NCBI GenBank assembly: GCA_050944435.1
Contig: JBMNRB010000014.1
Location: 13,281-77,280, forward strand
Length of the DNA: 64,000 nucleotides
Origin: Ruminococcus_G sp050944435
Lineage (GTDB): Bacteria > Bacillota > Clostridia > Lachnospirales > Lachnospiraceae
Direction: 5' to 3'
The position numbers were made by a program, and so were the translations under genes. The notes beneath the pieces were generated by a model, which was given only the letters and a program-made list of their open reading frames with translations, was not told where the DNA came from and made no database searches. Positions 16,202 to 25,230 of the stretch are shown here, one piece after another; within the stretch, counting starts at the first letter, position 1, and every line of letters starts with the position of its first letter.

Positions 16202-16218
16202 GGGAATGCCAAGGTGGA

Positions 16219-16252
16219 AGAGACTGTCTTTTCGGCGGTCTCTTTTCTTTTC
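16219..16252 (+). terminator. Terminator of the spoIIIA operon
   Basis: AGAGACTGTC (16219-16228), loop TTTTC, GGCGGTCTCT (16234-16243), then a T-rich run to 16252. Ten paired bases with G-U pairs. Confidence 0.88.
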
Positions 16253-16274
16253 CGACGCTGGACAGGCAAGCCCC

Positions 16275-16303
16275 TTGACACTGTTTGTACGATATACTAA
16301 AAT
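16275..16303 (+). promoter_or_regulatory. Sigma-A promoter for prfC
   Basis: TTGACA (16275-16280), 17-base spacer, TAAAAT (16298-16303). A TATACT at 16293 is only 12 bases away from the -35 and is less suitable. Confidence 0.65.
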
Positions 16304-16343
16304 GGTCTACATGTGAAATTTGAAAGAATCAGGAGGAGTCTTC

Positions 16344-17936
16344 GTGACTGATTATACGAAAGAAATAGAAAAAAGACGGACCTTTGCCATTATCTCCCAC
16401 CCGGATGCGGGAAAGACGACACTGACGGAAAAATTCCTGCTCTATGGAGGAGCCATCAACCTGGCCGGTTCCGTAAAGGGAAAAGCTACCGCAAGACATG
16501 CGGTGTCGGACTGGATGGAAATCGAGAAGGAGAGGGGAATTTCTGTAACCTCATCGGTGCTTCAGTTTAATTACGGCGGATACTGCATCAACATTCTGGA
16601 CACACCGGGACATCAGGATTTCTCGGAGGATACTTACCGAACGCTGATGGCTGCGGATTCGGCAGTGATGGTCATCGACGGATCTAAGGGCGTGGAGGCG
16701 CAGACCAGAAAACTTTTTAAGGTCTGTGTGATGCGTCATATCCCCATCTTTACCTTTATCAATAAGATGGACCGGGATGCCAACGACAGTTTCGACTTGC
16801 TGGATGAAATTGAAAAAGAACTGGGAATTGCCACCTGCCCCATTAACTGGCCCATTGGTTCCGGAAAAGCCTTCAAAGGCGTATACGACAGAAATACGGA
16901 AAAGGTTCTGGTCTTTTCCGATACCATGAAAGGAACCAAGGAAGGTGTGGAGGAAGTGATCGGCGTGGAAGACGATCGCCTGGATGAGGTGCTCAATCCG
17001 GGACAGAAAGAGCAGCTTATGGAGGAAATTGAGCTGCTGGACGGCGCCAGCGCCCCCTTTGATATGGAAAAGGTGGCCAAGGGAGAGCTGTCTCCGGTAT
17101 TTTTTGGATCTGCCCTTACCAATTTCGGTGTGGAAACGTTTTTGCAGCATTTTCTTCAGATGACATCTTCTCCGCTGCCCAGAAATTCCAACGAGGGCAT
17201 GATCGATCCGATGAAGGAACCTTTTTCCGCCTTTGTATTTAAAATCCAGGCCAATATGAATAAGGCGCACAGGGATCGGATTGCATTTATGCGGATCTGC
17301 TCCGGAAAGTTTGAGGCCTCCGCGGAGGTTTACCATGTACAGGGCGATAAAAAAATGAGACTTTCCCAGCCCCAGCAGATGATGGCTTCGGACCGTCATG
17401 TGGTGGAAGAGGCATATGCTGGAGACATCATCGGCGTGTTCGATCCGGGCATCTTTTCCATTGGCGATACGGTCTGCGCCCCGGGGAAAAAATTCATGTT
17501 TGAGGGAATTCCCACCTTCGCGCCGGAGCACTTTGCCCGGGTCCGTCAGGTGGATACTATGAAACGTAAGCAGTTTATCAAGGGGATCAATCAGATTGCT
17601 CAGGAAGGCGCCATTCAGATTTTTCAGGAATTCAATACGGGAATGGAAGAGATCATCGTAGGCGTGGTAGGCGTTCTGCAGTTTGACGTGCTGAAATACC
17701 GGCTGGAAAATGAATATAAAGTGGACATCCGGCTGGAAACATTGCCCTATGAACACATCCGCTGGATTGAAAACAAAGAAGAGGTGGATGTGGAAAAACT
17801 GACGGGAACGTCGGATATGAAAAAAGTGAAGGATTTAAAAGGAAATCCTCTGCTGCTCTTTGTCAACGCATGGAGTGTGGGGATGACTCTGGAGCGGAAC
17901 GAAGGACTGGTTCTTTCAGAATTTGGAAAGAATTAA
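16344..17936 (+). CDS. prfC: Peptide chain release factor 3
   Basis: A 530-residue translational GTPase. G1 is SHPDAGKTTLTEK, G3 is DTPGHQDFSEDTYR, G4 is FINKMDRD; the RF3-specific GSALTNFGVETFLQHFL follows. It recycles RF1/RF2 from the terminated ribosome. Start GTG 16344 with AGGAGG ten bases upstream. It is a single-gene transcript with its own promoter. Confidence 0.95.
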   Translation: MTDYTKEIEKRRTFAIISHPDAGKTTLTEKFLLYGGAINLAGSVKGKATARHAVSDWMEIEKERGISVTSSVLQFNYGGYCINILDTPGHQDFSEDTYRTLMAADSAVMVIDGSKGVEAQTRKLFKVCVMRHIPIFTFINKMDRDANDSFDLLDEIEKELGIATCPINWPIGSGKAFKGVYDRNTEKVLVFSDTMKGTKEGVEEVIGVEDDRLDEVLNPGQKEQLMEEIELLDGASAPFDMEKVAKGELSPVFFGSALTNFGVETFLQHFLQMTSSPLPRNSNEGMIDPMKEPFSAFVFKIQANMNKAHRDRIAFMRICSGKFEASAEVYHVQGDKKMRLSQPQQMMASDRHVVEEAYAGDIIGVFDPGIFSIGDTVCAPGKKFMFEGIPTFAPEHFARVRQVDTMKRKQFIKGINQIAQEGAIQIFQEFNTGMEEIIVGVVGVLQFDVLKYRLENEYKVDIRLETLPYEHIRWIENKEEVDVEKLTGTSDMKKVKDLKGNPLLLFVNAWSVGMTLERNEGLVLSEFGKN

Positions 17937-17963
17937 AAACCCCTTTTATTTTTAGAAAGTGTT

Positions 17964-17972
17964 TGTTATAAT
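17964..17972 (+). promoter_or_regulatory. Extended -10 promoter for the Asp23-nusB cluster
   Basis: TG-T-TATAAT at 17964-17972, an extended -10. No good -35 is seen. It lies 32 bases before the Asp23-family start. Confidence 0.6.
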
Positions 17973-18004
17973 AAGAAAAAGGACGAACAGCGGGAGGTTG
18001 CGCT

Positions 18005-18397
18005 ATGGCGGAAAATAAAAATGAGATGAAAGATTCCTACACGGCATACGATGCCGGACAGATTGGAACGGTGCAGATAGCCGATGAAGTAGTTGCGATT
18101 ATCGCAGGGCTGGCGGCCACAGAGGTGGAAGGCGTTAATTCCATGGCTGGCAATATTACCAATGAGCTGGTGGGAAAGCTGGGCATGAAAAATCTTTCCA
18201 AGGGTGTGAAAGTAAGCGTGCAGGACGGTATGGTCAGTGTGGATCTGAACCTGAATATTAAGTATGGATATGCTATTCCGGAAGTCTGCAGCAAAGTGCA
18301 GGACAAAGTGAAATCTGCGATTGAAAATATGACGGGGCTTTCTGTTTCGGGAATTAATATTGGTATTGCAGGCGTGAACCTTGAAAATATAAAGTGA
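18005..18397 (+). CDS. Asp23/Gls24 family envelope stress protein (YqhY-like)
   Basis: A 130-residue protein with the Asp23/Gls24 fold: GTVQIADEVVAIIAGLAATE, VEGVNSM, VSVDLNLNIKYGYAIPEVC and a C-terminal GLSVSGINIGIAGV. Located just before nusB as YqhY is in Bacillus, where it is linked to control of acetyl-CoA carboxylase. A cytoplasmic/membrane-associated role is inferred only from that family. A terminator follows, so nusB expression is partly separate. Confidence 0.88.
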   Translation: MAENKNEMKDSYTAYDAGQIGTVQIADEVVAIIAGLAATEVEGVNSMAGNITNELVGKLGMKNLSKGVKVSVQDGMVSVDLNLNIKYGYAIPEVCSKVQDKVKSAIENMTGLSVSGINIGIAGVNLENIK

Positions 18398-18408
18398 GTG
18401 TAAAAGGG

Positions 18409-18440
18409 AAAAAGGGGGTCTGTACAAGACCTCCTTTTTT
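18409..18440 (+). terminator. Terminator between the Asp23 gene and nusB
   Basis: GGGGGTC (18414-18420), loop 18421-18427, GACCTCC (18428-18434), then TTTTTT; A's upstream extend the stem. Confidence 0.82.
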
Positions 18441-18474
18441 AGGATAAAAGGAAAAGAAAGATGCGGAGGGAAAG

Positions 18475-18879
18475 ATGAGCAGAAGAGAACTGCGGGAAAA
18501 TATTTTTAAATTGCTTTTTTTACGGGGATTTCATCAGGAAGAGGAGATGCCTGAACAGATGGCTCTGTATTTCGGCGAGATGGATGAACTGGAAGAAAAG
18601 GACAGAGTCTATATGGAAGAGAAATTCACAAAGACGGCAGAACTGACGGAAGAGCTGGATCAGGTGATCAACGGGGTTTCCTCCGGCTGGAAAACTACCA
18701 GGATGAGTAAAGTGGATCTGACTATTTTGAGACTGGCGGTATATGAGCTGAAGTATGACGAGGAGGTGCCCGTTAAAGTGGCAATCAATGAGGCGGTGGA
18801 GTTGGCAAAGAAATTCGGGCAGGACGAGTCGCCTTCTTTTATCAACGGGATATTGGGTGCGGTCGCCAGGGAGCTGTAA
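18475..18879 (+). CDS. nusB: Transcription antitermination factor NusB
   Basis: A 134-residue all-helical protein: SRRELRENIFKLLFLRGFHQ at the N-terminus and KVDLTILRLAVYELKYDEEV, AINEAVELAKKFGQDESPSF, INGILGAVA at the C-terminus. NusB binds boxA RNA with NusE (S10) in rRNA antitermination. GGAGGGAAAG precedes the ATG. It is the first gene of the run nusB-xseA-xseB-ispA-dxs-tlyA-nadK-argR-recN; spacings are short throughout, so this is one long operon. Confidence 0.95.
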   Translation: MSRRELRENIFKLLFLRGFHQEEEMPEQMALYFGEMDELEEKDRVYMEEKFTKTAELTEELDQVINGVSSGWKTTRMSKVDLTILRLAVYELKYDEEVPVKVAINEAVELAKKFGQDESPSFINGILGAVAREL

Positions 18880-18882
18880 TCT

Positions 18883-20091
18883 ATGGGACAGAGTATTTAT
18901 TCTGTAAAGCAAGTGAATACTTATATCAAAAACATGTTTACCCAGGATTTCCTCCTCCCGAAGATTCTGATTAAAGGCGAGGTCAGCAACTGTAAATATC
19001 ACACATCAGGCCATATTTATTTTTCGCTTAAAGATGAAAGTGGTTCCATTGCCTGCGTGATGTTTGCTGGCCAGAGAAAAGGCCTGGCCTTTTCCATGAA
19101 AAACGGAGATCAGGTGATAGCCGGCGGCAGCGTCAGCGTGTATGAAAGAGACGGAAGATATCAGCTTTATGCAAAAGAGATCAGGCTGGCGGGGGCGGGG
19201 ATTCTGTTTGAACGTTTCCAGGAATTGAAACGAAGGCTGGGAGAAATGGGGATGTTTGCTCCGGAATATAAACAGCCCATACCCAGAGGAATTCGGGTGT
19301 TGGGCGTGGTGACTGCTCCCACGGGAGCTGCTATCCGGGATATCTGCAATGTGGCAAAAAGGAGAAATCCCGGCATACAGATCATTCTGTATCCGGCCCT
19401 GGTACAGGGAGAGGGAGCGGCGAACAGTATCGTAAAAGGAATAGAAATGCTGGATCGCTGTCAGGTGGATACGATGATCGTGGGAAGAGGCGGCGGTTCC
19501 ATGGAGGATCTGTGGGCGTTTAATGAAGAAAAAGTGGCCCGGGCTATTTTTGAATGCAGCGTTCCTGTGATTTCGGCAGTGGGTCATGAGACGGATGTGA
19601 CCATAGCCGATTATGTGGCGGATATGAGGGCGCCCACGCCGTCGGCAGCGGCGGAGCTGGCAGTGGATGATGTGGCTGCGGTGATAAGGCGGACAGAGGA
19701 TTACAGAAAGCGGCTTTCCTTTCTCATGGGAGGCAGAGTGGCTTTGATGAAGCAGAAATTGTCCGGCTATCAGGTGCGGTTTGGATACTTGAGTCCCTGG
19801 CAGCAGATTCGGGAAAAAAGACAGTATCTGGCGGAGCTGGAAGAGAGACTCCGGGAGGGAATCCGCCGTGATGTCGCGGACAGACGCCATAGGATGATGC
19901 TTTATATTGAGCGGATGAAAGGGCTGTCCCCGCTGGATAAACTGAATCAGGGGTATTCGTATACGGAGACCTCCGGCGGAAAAGCAGTTACGAGAATCAG
20001 CCAGGTGGAGGAACAGGAGCTTGTAAAGATTCACGTAAGCGACGGAAGCATTCTGGCTCAGGTGAAGGAGAAGAGAAGCAGAAATGAGTGA
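18883..20091 (+). CDS. xseA: Exodeoxyribonuclease VII large subunit
   Basis: A 402-residue protein: N-terminal OB fold (VSNCKYHTSGHIYFSLKDES) and catalytic domain with GVVTAPTGAAIRDI, DTMIVGRGGGSMEDLWAFN and ISAVGHETDVTIADYVADMR, ending in a coiled coil. With XseB it degrades single-stranded DNA from both ends. It starts three bases after nusB and overlaps xseB. Confidence 0.95.
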   Translation: MGQSIYSVKQVNTYIKNMFTQDFLLPKILIKGEVSNCKYHTSGHIYFSLKDESGSIACVMFAGQRKGLAFSMKNGDQVIAGGSVSVYERDGRYQLYAKEIRLAGAGILFERFQELKRRLGEMGMFAPEYKQPIPRGIRVLGVVTAPTGAAIRDICNVAKRRNPGIQIILYPALVQGEGAANSIVKGIEMLDRCQVDTMIVGRGGGSMEDLWAFNEEKVARAIFECSVPVISAVGHETDVTIADYVADMRAPTPSAAAELAVDDVAAVIRRTEDYRKRLSFLMGGRVALMKQKLSGYQVRFGYLSPWQQIREKRQYLAELEERLREGIRRDVADRRHRMMLYIERMKGLSPLDKLNQGYSYTETSGGKAVTRISQVEEQELVKIHVSDGSILAQVKEKRSRNE

Positions 20092-20305
20092 AAATGATAA
20101 AAAGCAGGAAATGACGGTGGAAGAGTCTTTTCAGATTCTGGATTCCATTGTGGAACGTCTGGAATCAGGTGAACTCACTCTGGAAGAGTCCTTTCAGACT
20201 TATCAGAAAGGAATGGCTATTTTAAAAGAGTGCAGTCAGAAAATTGATCTGGTGGAAAAGAAAGTGCTGCAGATGGATGAAGAAGGAGAACTTCATGAAT
20301 TTTAA
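20084..20305 (+). CDS. xseB: Exodeoxyribonuclease VII small subunit
   Basis: A 73-residue helical protein with the family core SFQILDSIVERLESGELTLE and ESFQTYQKGMAILKECSQKI. Several copies bind the XseA coiled coil. The gene overlaps both the end of xseA and the start of ispA, indicating coupling. Confidence 0.94.
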   Translation: MSENDKKQEMTVEESFQILDSIVERLESGELTLEESFQTYQKGMAILKECSQKIDLVEKKVLQMDEEGELHEF

Positions 20306-21176
20306 AGAAGAGTTAAGACGCAGGACGGAGGAGGTTCAAAAAAGGGTGCTTTCCTTCCTTCCCAAGGAGGAAGGATTTCCGGCAAAACTGGCGGAAGCGG
20401 TGAATTATAACATGGAAGCGCCGGGTAAACGGCTGAGACCCCTCCTGATGCAGGAAATATACCGGATGTATGGGGGAGAAGGAACGGTTGTTTATCCCTT
20501 TATGGCCGCCATGGAGATGATACATACCCATTCGCTGATCCATGATGATCTGCCGGCTCTGGACAATGATGATTACCGCAGAGGACGGAAAACTACCCAT
20601 AAGGTTTACGGAGAAGCGCTGGCTGTACTATGCGGAGACGCCCTGCTGAATTTGGCTTATGAGACGGCCTTTCTGGCATTTTCCATGGATGAGGACGCCG
20701 CAAAGACGGCGAAAGCGCTTCGAATATTAGGCAGAAAAGCCGGTATTTACGGAATGCTGGGCGGGCAGAGCGTGGATGTGATGAATGAGGGAAAAGAGCT
20801 GTCCCGTCAGACGCTGGATTATATCTATGAAAATAAAACGGCGGCTTTGCTGGAAGGTTCACTGATGATCGGCGCCGTTCTGGCAGGAGCTTCAGATCAG
20901 GAAGTGGAAAAAATGGAAAGGGCCGGAAGCTGCCTGGGGCTGGCCTTTCAGATACAGGATGATATCCTGGATGTGACTGGAAGTGAGGAAGAGTTGGGAA
21001 AACCGGTTCACAGTGATGAAAAGAATAAAAAAACCACCTATGTGACCCTGGAAGGCGTCATACAGGCGGAAAAAACGGCCCAAAAACTGACGCAGGACGC
21101 AAAGGAGCTTCTGACGGGAGAAAGAGATGAATTCCTGCAGGCGCTTCTCGATTATCTGATGGTCCGTAAAAAATAG
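20295..21176 (+). CDS. ispA: Polyprenyl (farnesyl) diphosphate synthase
   Basis: A 293-residue trans-prenyltransferase. The first aspartate motif is IHDDLPALDNDDYRRG, the second QIQDDILDVTG; GKRLRPLL near the N-terminus binds pyrophosphate. It condenses IPP with DMAPP/GPP to give the C15 precursor of undecaprenyl phosphate. Start ATG 20295 with GAAGGAGAA upstream, overlapping xseB. It lies beside dxs, the first step of the same (MEP) pathway. Confidence 0.94.
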   Translation: MNFKEELRRRTEEVQKRVLSFLPKEEGFPAKLAEAVNYNMEAPGKRLRPLLMQEIYRMYGGEGTVVYPFMAAMEMIHTHSLIHDDLPALDNDDYRRGRKTTHKVYGEALAVLCGDALLNLAYETAFLAFSMDEDAAKTAKALRILGRKAGIYGMLGGQSVDVMNEGKELSRQTLDYIYENKTAALLEGSLMIGAVLAGASDQEVEKMERAGSCLGLAFQIQDDILDVTGSEEELGKPVHSDEKNKKTTYVTLEGVIQAEKTAQKLTQDAKELLTGERDEFLQALLDYLMVRKK

Positions 21177-21190
21177 AAGGTTTGAGATAT

Positions 21191-23053
21191 ATGATACTGG
21201 ATAGAATAAAAAAAGCAAATGATGTAAAACAGTTGGATACAGAAGAACTGAAGCTGCTGGCAGAAGAAATCCGTACGTTTTTGATTGATCATTTGAGTAA
21301 GAGCGGCGGTCATCTGGCTTCCAATCTGGGAGTGGTGGAGCTGACCATTGCCCTTCATCTGGTACTGGATTTTCCCCAGGACAGGCTGATCTGGGATGTG
21401 GGCCATCAGTGCTACACCCATAAAATCCTTACCGGAAGGAAAGAAGGGTTCGACCATCTCAGGCAGGCGGGCGGCATGAGCGGATTTCCTAAACGGTGCG
21501 AAAGCGGCTGTGATTCTTTCGATACGGGACACAGCTCCACATCAATTTCGGCAGGGCTGGGATATGTCCATGCCAGAGATTTGCTGGGCCAGGGATATAA
21601 AGTGATGTCTGTCATCGGAGACGGGGCGCTCACCGGAGGGATGGCTTATGAGGCGCTGAACAATGCAGCGGAGCTGAAAAAAAATTTTGTCATTGTGCTG
21701 AATGATAATAACATGTCCATTTCCAACAATGTAGGGGGCATGTCGGCTTATCTGGGCAATTTGAGGACGGCGGCTTCCTACGCAGATCTGAAGTTGAATG
21801 TGACCAACGCCCTGAAAAAGATTCCCAGAGTGGGAGACGGAATGGTACAGGCTATTCACAAAACAAAAAGCAGCATCAAACAGTTTGTGATTCCAGGAAT
21901 GCTCTTTGAGAACATGGGCCTGACTTATCTGGGACCGGTGGACGGACACAATATATCGCAGATGAGGAAGATCTTTCTTGACGCTTTCCGGGTGGAAGGA
22001 CCGGTGCTGGTCCATGTACTGACGAAAAAGGGCATGGGGTATGAGCCTGCAATGCGCCATCCGGCCAGATTTCACGGAACGGCGCCCTTTGAAATCGAGA
22101 CGGGAATTCCGGCTAAAAAGTCAAGGCCGGCTTATACGGATATTTTTTCTACCGTTATGCGAAAATTCGGAGACCGGGATGATAAAGTGGTGGCGGTGAC
22201 GGCGGCTATGCCGACGGGAACCGGACTGAATCGTTTTGCCCATATGTTTCCGGAACGGTTTTTTGATGTGGGAATAGCAGAAGAGCATGCGGTTACTTTT
22301 GCAGCGGGTCTGGCGCTGGGAGGATTAAAGCCAGTGGTGGCCATTTATTCTTCGTTCCTCCAAAGAGCGGTGGATCAGGTGCTTCATGATGTATGTATGC
22401 AGAAGCTTCACGTGGTATTTGCCATTGACCGCGCAGGTCTGGTGGGAAGCGACGGTGAAACTCACCACGGCTGTTTTGACCTGACTTATCTGTCCATGAT
22501 GCCGGGAATGACCGTAATGGCGCCGAAAAACAAGTGGGAACTCTCAGATATGATGAAATTTGCCGTAGCTTTTGACGGCCCTGTAGCCCTCAGGTATCCC
22601 AGAGGAGAGGCGTACGAGGGATTTGAAGAGAACAGGGATCCCATAGTCTGGGGGAAGGGAGAGATTCTGGAAAAGGGAGAAGGAATCGCCCTCCTGGCAG
22701 TGGGAAGCATGGTGAAGACGGCGGAACAGGTAAGACGGAGGCTGGAAGAAGAAGGGATAAAGGCCACTCTGGTGAACATGAGATTCGTGAAACCCTTCGA
22801 CACTCAGCTTTTGAAAAAGCTGGCGAAGACTCACGATAAGTTTGTCACACTGGAAGAAAACGTAAAGACCGGCGGTTTCGGGGAAAGACTGTCCGCATGG
22901 GCAGCCGGCCATCTGCCGGGAGTCAGCGTAATGACTGTGGCGATACCGGATCAGTTTGTAACCCACGGCAGTGTGGATTACCTGTATAAAGAGCTGGAGA
23001 TGGACGAAGAATCGGCAACAGAACGGATTTTGAAAAAGTGGTACGGGAAATAA
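21191..23053 (+). CDS. dxs: 1-deoxy-D-xylulose-5-phosphate synthase
   Basis: A 620-residue thiamine diphosphate enzyme, normal length. GHQCYTHKILTGR, VIGDGALTGGMAYEALNNAA (ThDP binding) and later ALRYPRGE and FVTHGSVDYLY are typical. It joins pyruvate and glyceraldehyde 3-phosphate as the entry step of the MEP isoprenoid pathway. I start it at the ATG at 21191, ten bases after AGAAGG; a TTG at 21182 is too near that site. Confidence 0.95.
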   Translation: MILDRIKKANDVKQLDTEELKLLAEEIRTFLIDHLSKSGGHLASNLGVVELTIALHLVLDFPQDRLIWDVGHQCYTHKILTGRKEGFDHLRQAGGMSGFPKRCESGCDSFDTGHSSTSISAGLGYVHARDLLGQGYKVMSVIGDGALTGGMAYEALNNAAELKKNFVIVLNDNNMSISNNVGGMSAYLGNLRTAASYADLKLNVTNALKKIPRVGDGMVQAIHKTKSSIKQFVIPGMLFENMGLTYLGPVDGHNISQMRKIFLDAFRVEGPVLVHVLTKKGMGYEPAMRHPARFHGTAPFEIETGIPAKKSRPAYTDIFSTVMRKFGDRDDKVVAVTAAMPTGTGLNRFAHMFPERFFDVGIAEEHAVTFAAGLALGGLKPVVAIYSSFLQRAVDQVLHDVCMQKLHVVFAIDRAGLVGSDGETHHGCFDLTYLSMMPGMTVMAPKNKWELSDMMKFAVAFDGPVALRYPRGEAYEGFEENRDPIVWGKGEILEKGEGIALLAVGSMVKTAEQVRRRLEEEGIKATLVNMRFVKPFDTQLLKKLAKTHDKFVTLEENVKTGGFGERLSAWAAGHLPGVSVMTVAIPDQFVTHGSVDYLYKELEMDEESATERILKKWYGK

Positions 23054-23057
23054 TAAG

Positions 23058-23873
23058 ATGAAAGAACGATTAGATGTATTGATGGTGAAACGTAATCTGG
23101 CGCCTTCCAGGGAAAAGGCAAAGGCAGTGATCATGTCGGGCAATGTCTTTGTGGAAGGCCAGAAGGAAGATAAGGCCGGTTCCATGTTTCCGGATACGGT
23201 GAAAATTACCGTAAGGGAATATGAGATGCCTTACGTAAGCAGAGGCGGACTGAAACTGGAAAAGGCCATGAAAGAATTTACGGTTTCTCTGCAGGATAAA
23301 ATCTGTATGGATGTGGGGGCTTCCACGGGAGGATTTACAGACTGCATGCTGAAAAACGGAGCAGCAAAAGTCTATGCAGTAGACGTGGGACATGGTCAGC
23401 TGGACTGGAAACTGAGAAATAACGAACAAGTAGTCTGCATGGAGCGCACCAATATCCGTTACGTGCAGCCGGAGGACATTGGGGAGAAAATCCAGTTTGC
23501 CTCCATCGATGTTTCCTTTATTTCTTTGACGAAAGTGCTGCAGCCGGTGAAAGAATTGCTGGAGGAAGAAGGGGAGATTGTCTGTCTGATCAAACCCCAG
23601 TTTGAAGCGGGACGGGAGAAAGTAGGAAAAAAGGGCGTGGTGCGGGATGCCAAAGTGCATCATGAAGTTATCGTCAAGGTAATGGAATATGCGCAAAGTA
23701 TTGGATTTACGGCGCTGCATCTGGATTTTTCTCCCATAAAAGGCCCGGAGGGTAATATAGAATACCTGCTGCATCTGAAGAAAGATGTTGAAGGAGACAA
23801 GGTGAAAACCGATGTGCCGGATGTATCCCAGGTGGTGCAGAGAGCGCATCAGCAGCTGGATAAAGGGGCCTGA
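23058..23873 (+). CDS. tlyA: TlyA-family rRNA (cytidine-2'-O)-methyltransferase
   Basis: A 271-residue protein: S4 RNA-binding domain (RLDVLMVKRNLAPSREKAKA, about residues 3-60) followed by a FtsJ-like methyltransferase with the SAM motif MDVGASTGGFTDCML and the catalytic region ASIDVSFISLTKV, KPQFEAGREKVGKKGVVRD. Historically called haemolysin; in mycobacteria it methylates 16S and 23S rRNA. It is the usual neighbour of dxs and nadK in Firmicutes. Confidence 0.92.
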   Translation: MKERLDVLMVKRNLAPSREKAKAVIMSGNVFVEGQKEDKAGSMFPDTVKITVREYEMPYVSRGGLKLEKAMKEFTVSLQDKICMDVGASTGGFTDCMLKNGAAKVYAVDVGHGQLDWKLRNNEQVVCMERTNIRYVQPEDIGEKIQFASIDVSFISLTKVLQPVKELLEEEGEIVCLIKPQFEAGREKVGKKGVVRDAKVHHEVIVKVMEYAQSIGFTALHLDFSPIKGPEGNIEYLLHLKKDVEGDKVKTDVPDVSQVVQRAHQQLDKGA

Positions 23874-23875
23874 AG

Positions 23876-24739
23876 ATGAACCATTTTTATATTATTACCA
23901 ATAGTATAAAGGATAAAGACCTGCTTGTGACGAAAAAGATCGCCAATTATCTGAAAGAGCATGGAAAAAAGTGTGCTGTTCAGCAGGAAAATCACACGAA
24001 AAACGGGAAGGAATTCCATTATACAGACGCAGCTCAGATACCGGATGAGGCGGAGTGCGCCCTGGTTCTCGGCGGAGACGGAACTTTGCTCCAGGCGGCT
24101 CGGGATGTAGTAGACCGGGAGCTTCCCCTTTTTGGCATTAATCTGGGGACTTTGGGGTATCTGGCGGAGATTGATCAGCATTCCATTTACCCGGCGCTGG
24201 ATCATCTGATGAATGATGAGTTCGAGGTGGAGCGGCGGATGATGCTCTGCGGCAGCGTCTTCCATAACGGAGAACTTCTGGAAGAAGACATTGCGTTGAA
24301 TGATATTGTGATCAGCCGGGAAGGTTCTCTTTGCGTGGTGAAATTTCATAATTTTGTCAATGACGAATTTTTAAATTCCTACAATGCAGACGGGATTATT
24401 ATTTCCACTCCCACCGGCTCCACCGGCTACAGCCTTTCAGCAGGCGGCCCCATCGTTTCCCCCAATGCGTCTATGATACTGATGACGCCGCTGGCGCCCC
24501 ATACATTAAATACCAGGAGTATTATCTTTCCTGATCAGGACAAGATAACGGTAGAAATCGGTCCGGGAAGGGACGCTCAGGTGGAACACGGAATTGCATC
24601 CTTTGACGGAGACACCATTGTTCCTATGGTGACGGGCGACAGAATTGTTATACGAAAATCCCGGAAGGATACCAGAATCATCAAAGTAAATAATGTCAGC
24701 TTTCTGGAAACGCTGCGGAACAAGATGAGTACCAACTGA
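23876..24739 (+). CDS. nadK: NAD kinase
   Basis: A 287-residue enzyme with the GGDGT motif (ALVLGGDGTLLQAARDV), GINLGTLGYLAEI and the NAD-binding NADGIIISTPTGSTGYSLSA region. It phosphorylates NAD to NADP. It begins two bases after tlyA and ends 16 bases before argR. Confidence 0.95.
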   Translation: MNHFYIITNSIKDKDLLVTKKIANYLKEHGKKCAVQQENHTKNGKEFHYTDAAQIPDEAECALVLGGDGTLLQAARDVVDRELPLFGINLGTLGYLAEIDQHSIYPALDHLMNDEFEVERRMMLCGSVFHNGELLEEDIALNDIVISREGSLCVVKFHNFVNDEFLNSYNADGIIISTPTGSTGYSLSAGGPIVSPNASMILMTPLAPHTLNTRSIIFPDQDKITVEIGPGRDAQVEHGIASFDGDTIVPMVTGDRIVIRKSRKDTRIIKVNNVSFLETLRNKMSTN

Positions 24740-24755
24740 CCGGAGGAAAAGATAG

Positions 24756-25220
24756 ATGAAGATTGCCAGACATAGCCAGATAATAAAACTGATTCACGAG
24801 TATGACATTGAGACCCAGGAAGAACTGGCCGAAAGACTGAATGAGAGCGGTTTTCGGGTGACCCAGGCCACGGTATCCAGGGATATCCGGGAACTGCGGC
24901 TGATGAAAATTTCCACAAAGGAAGGCCACTCCAAATATGCGGTGGCTCAGAATCCGAATCAGGAACTGGGATCGAAATATATTCATGTGCTGAAAACCGC
25001 TTTTGTTTCCATGGATACGGCCCAGAATCTTCTGGTCATTAAAACGGTGTCCGGCATGGCTATGGCTGCCGCCGCCGCTTTGGATGAGATGAACTGGAAC
25101 GAAATAGTGGGCTGCATTGCCGGAGACAATACGATTATGTGTGCGGCCAGAAGCGCCGACGAGGCGGTTTTGGCCATGACAAAGTTAAAAAAAATGCTGG
25201 ATGAAGATTCCTTAAGATGA
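24756..25220 (+). CDS. argR: Arginine repressor ArgR/AhrC
   Basis: A 154-residue regulator: N-terminal winged helix (YDIETQEELAERLNESGFRV, then TQATVSRDIRELRLMK) and C-terminal hexamerisation/arginine-binding domain with ICIGCIAGDNT-like NEIVGCIAGDNTIMCAARS. It represses arginine synthesis genes with arginine as corepressor. The adjacency to recN is conserved across Firmicutes. Confidence 0.95.
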   Translation: MKIARHSQIIKLIHEYDIETQEELAERLNESGFRVTQATVSRDIRELRLMKISTKEGHSKYAVAQNPNQELGSKYIHVLKTAFVSMDTAQNLLVIKTVSGMAMAAAAALDEMNWNEIVGCIAGDNTIMCAARSADEAVLAMTKLKKMLDEDSLR

Positions 25221-25230
25221 GGATAAAAAT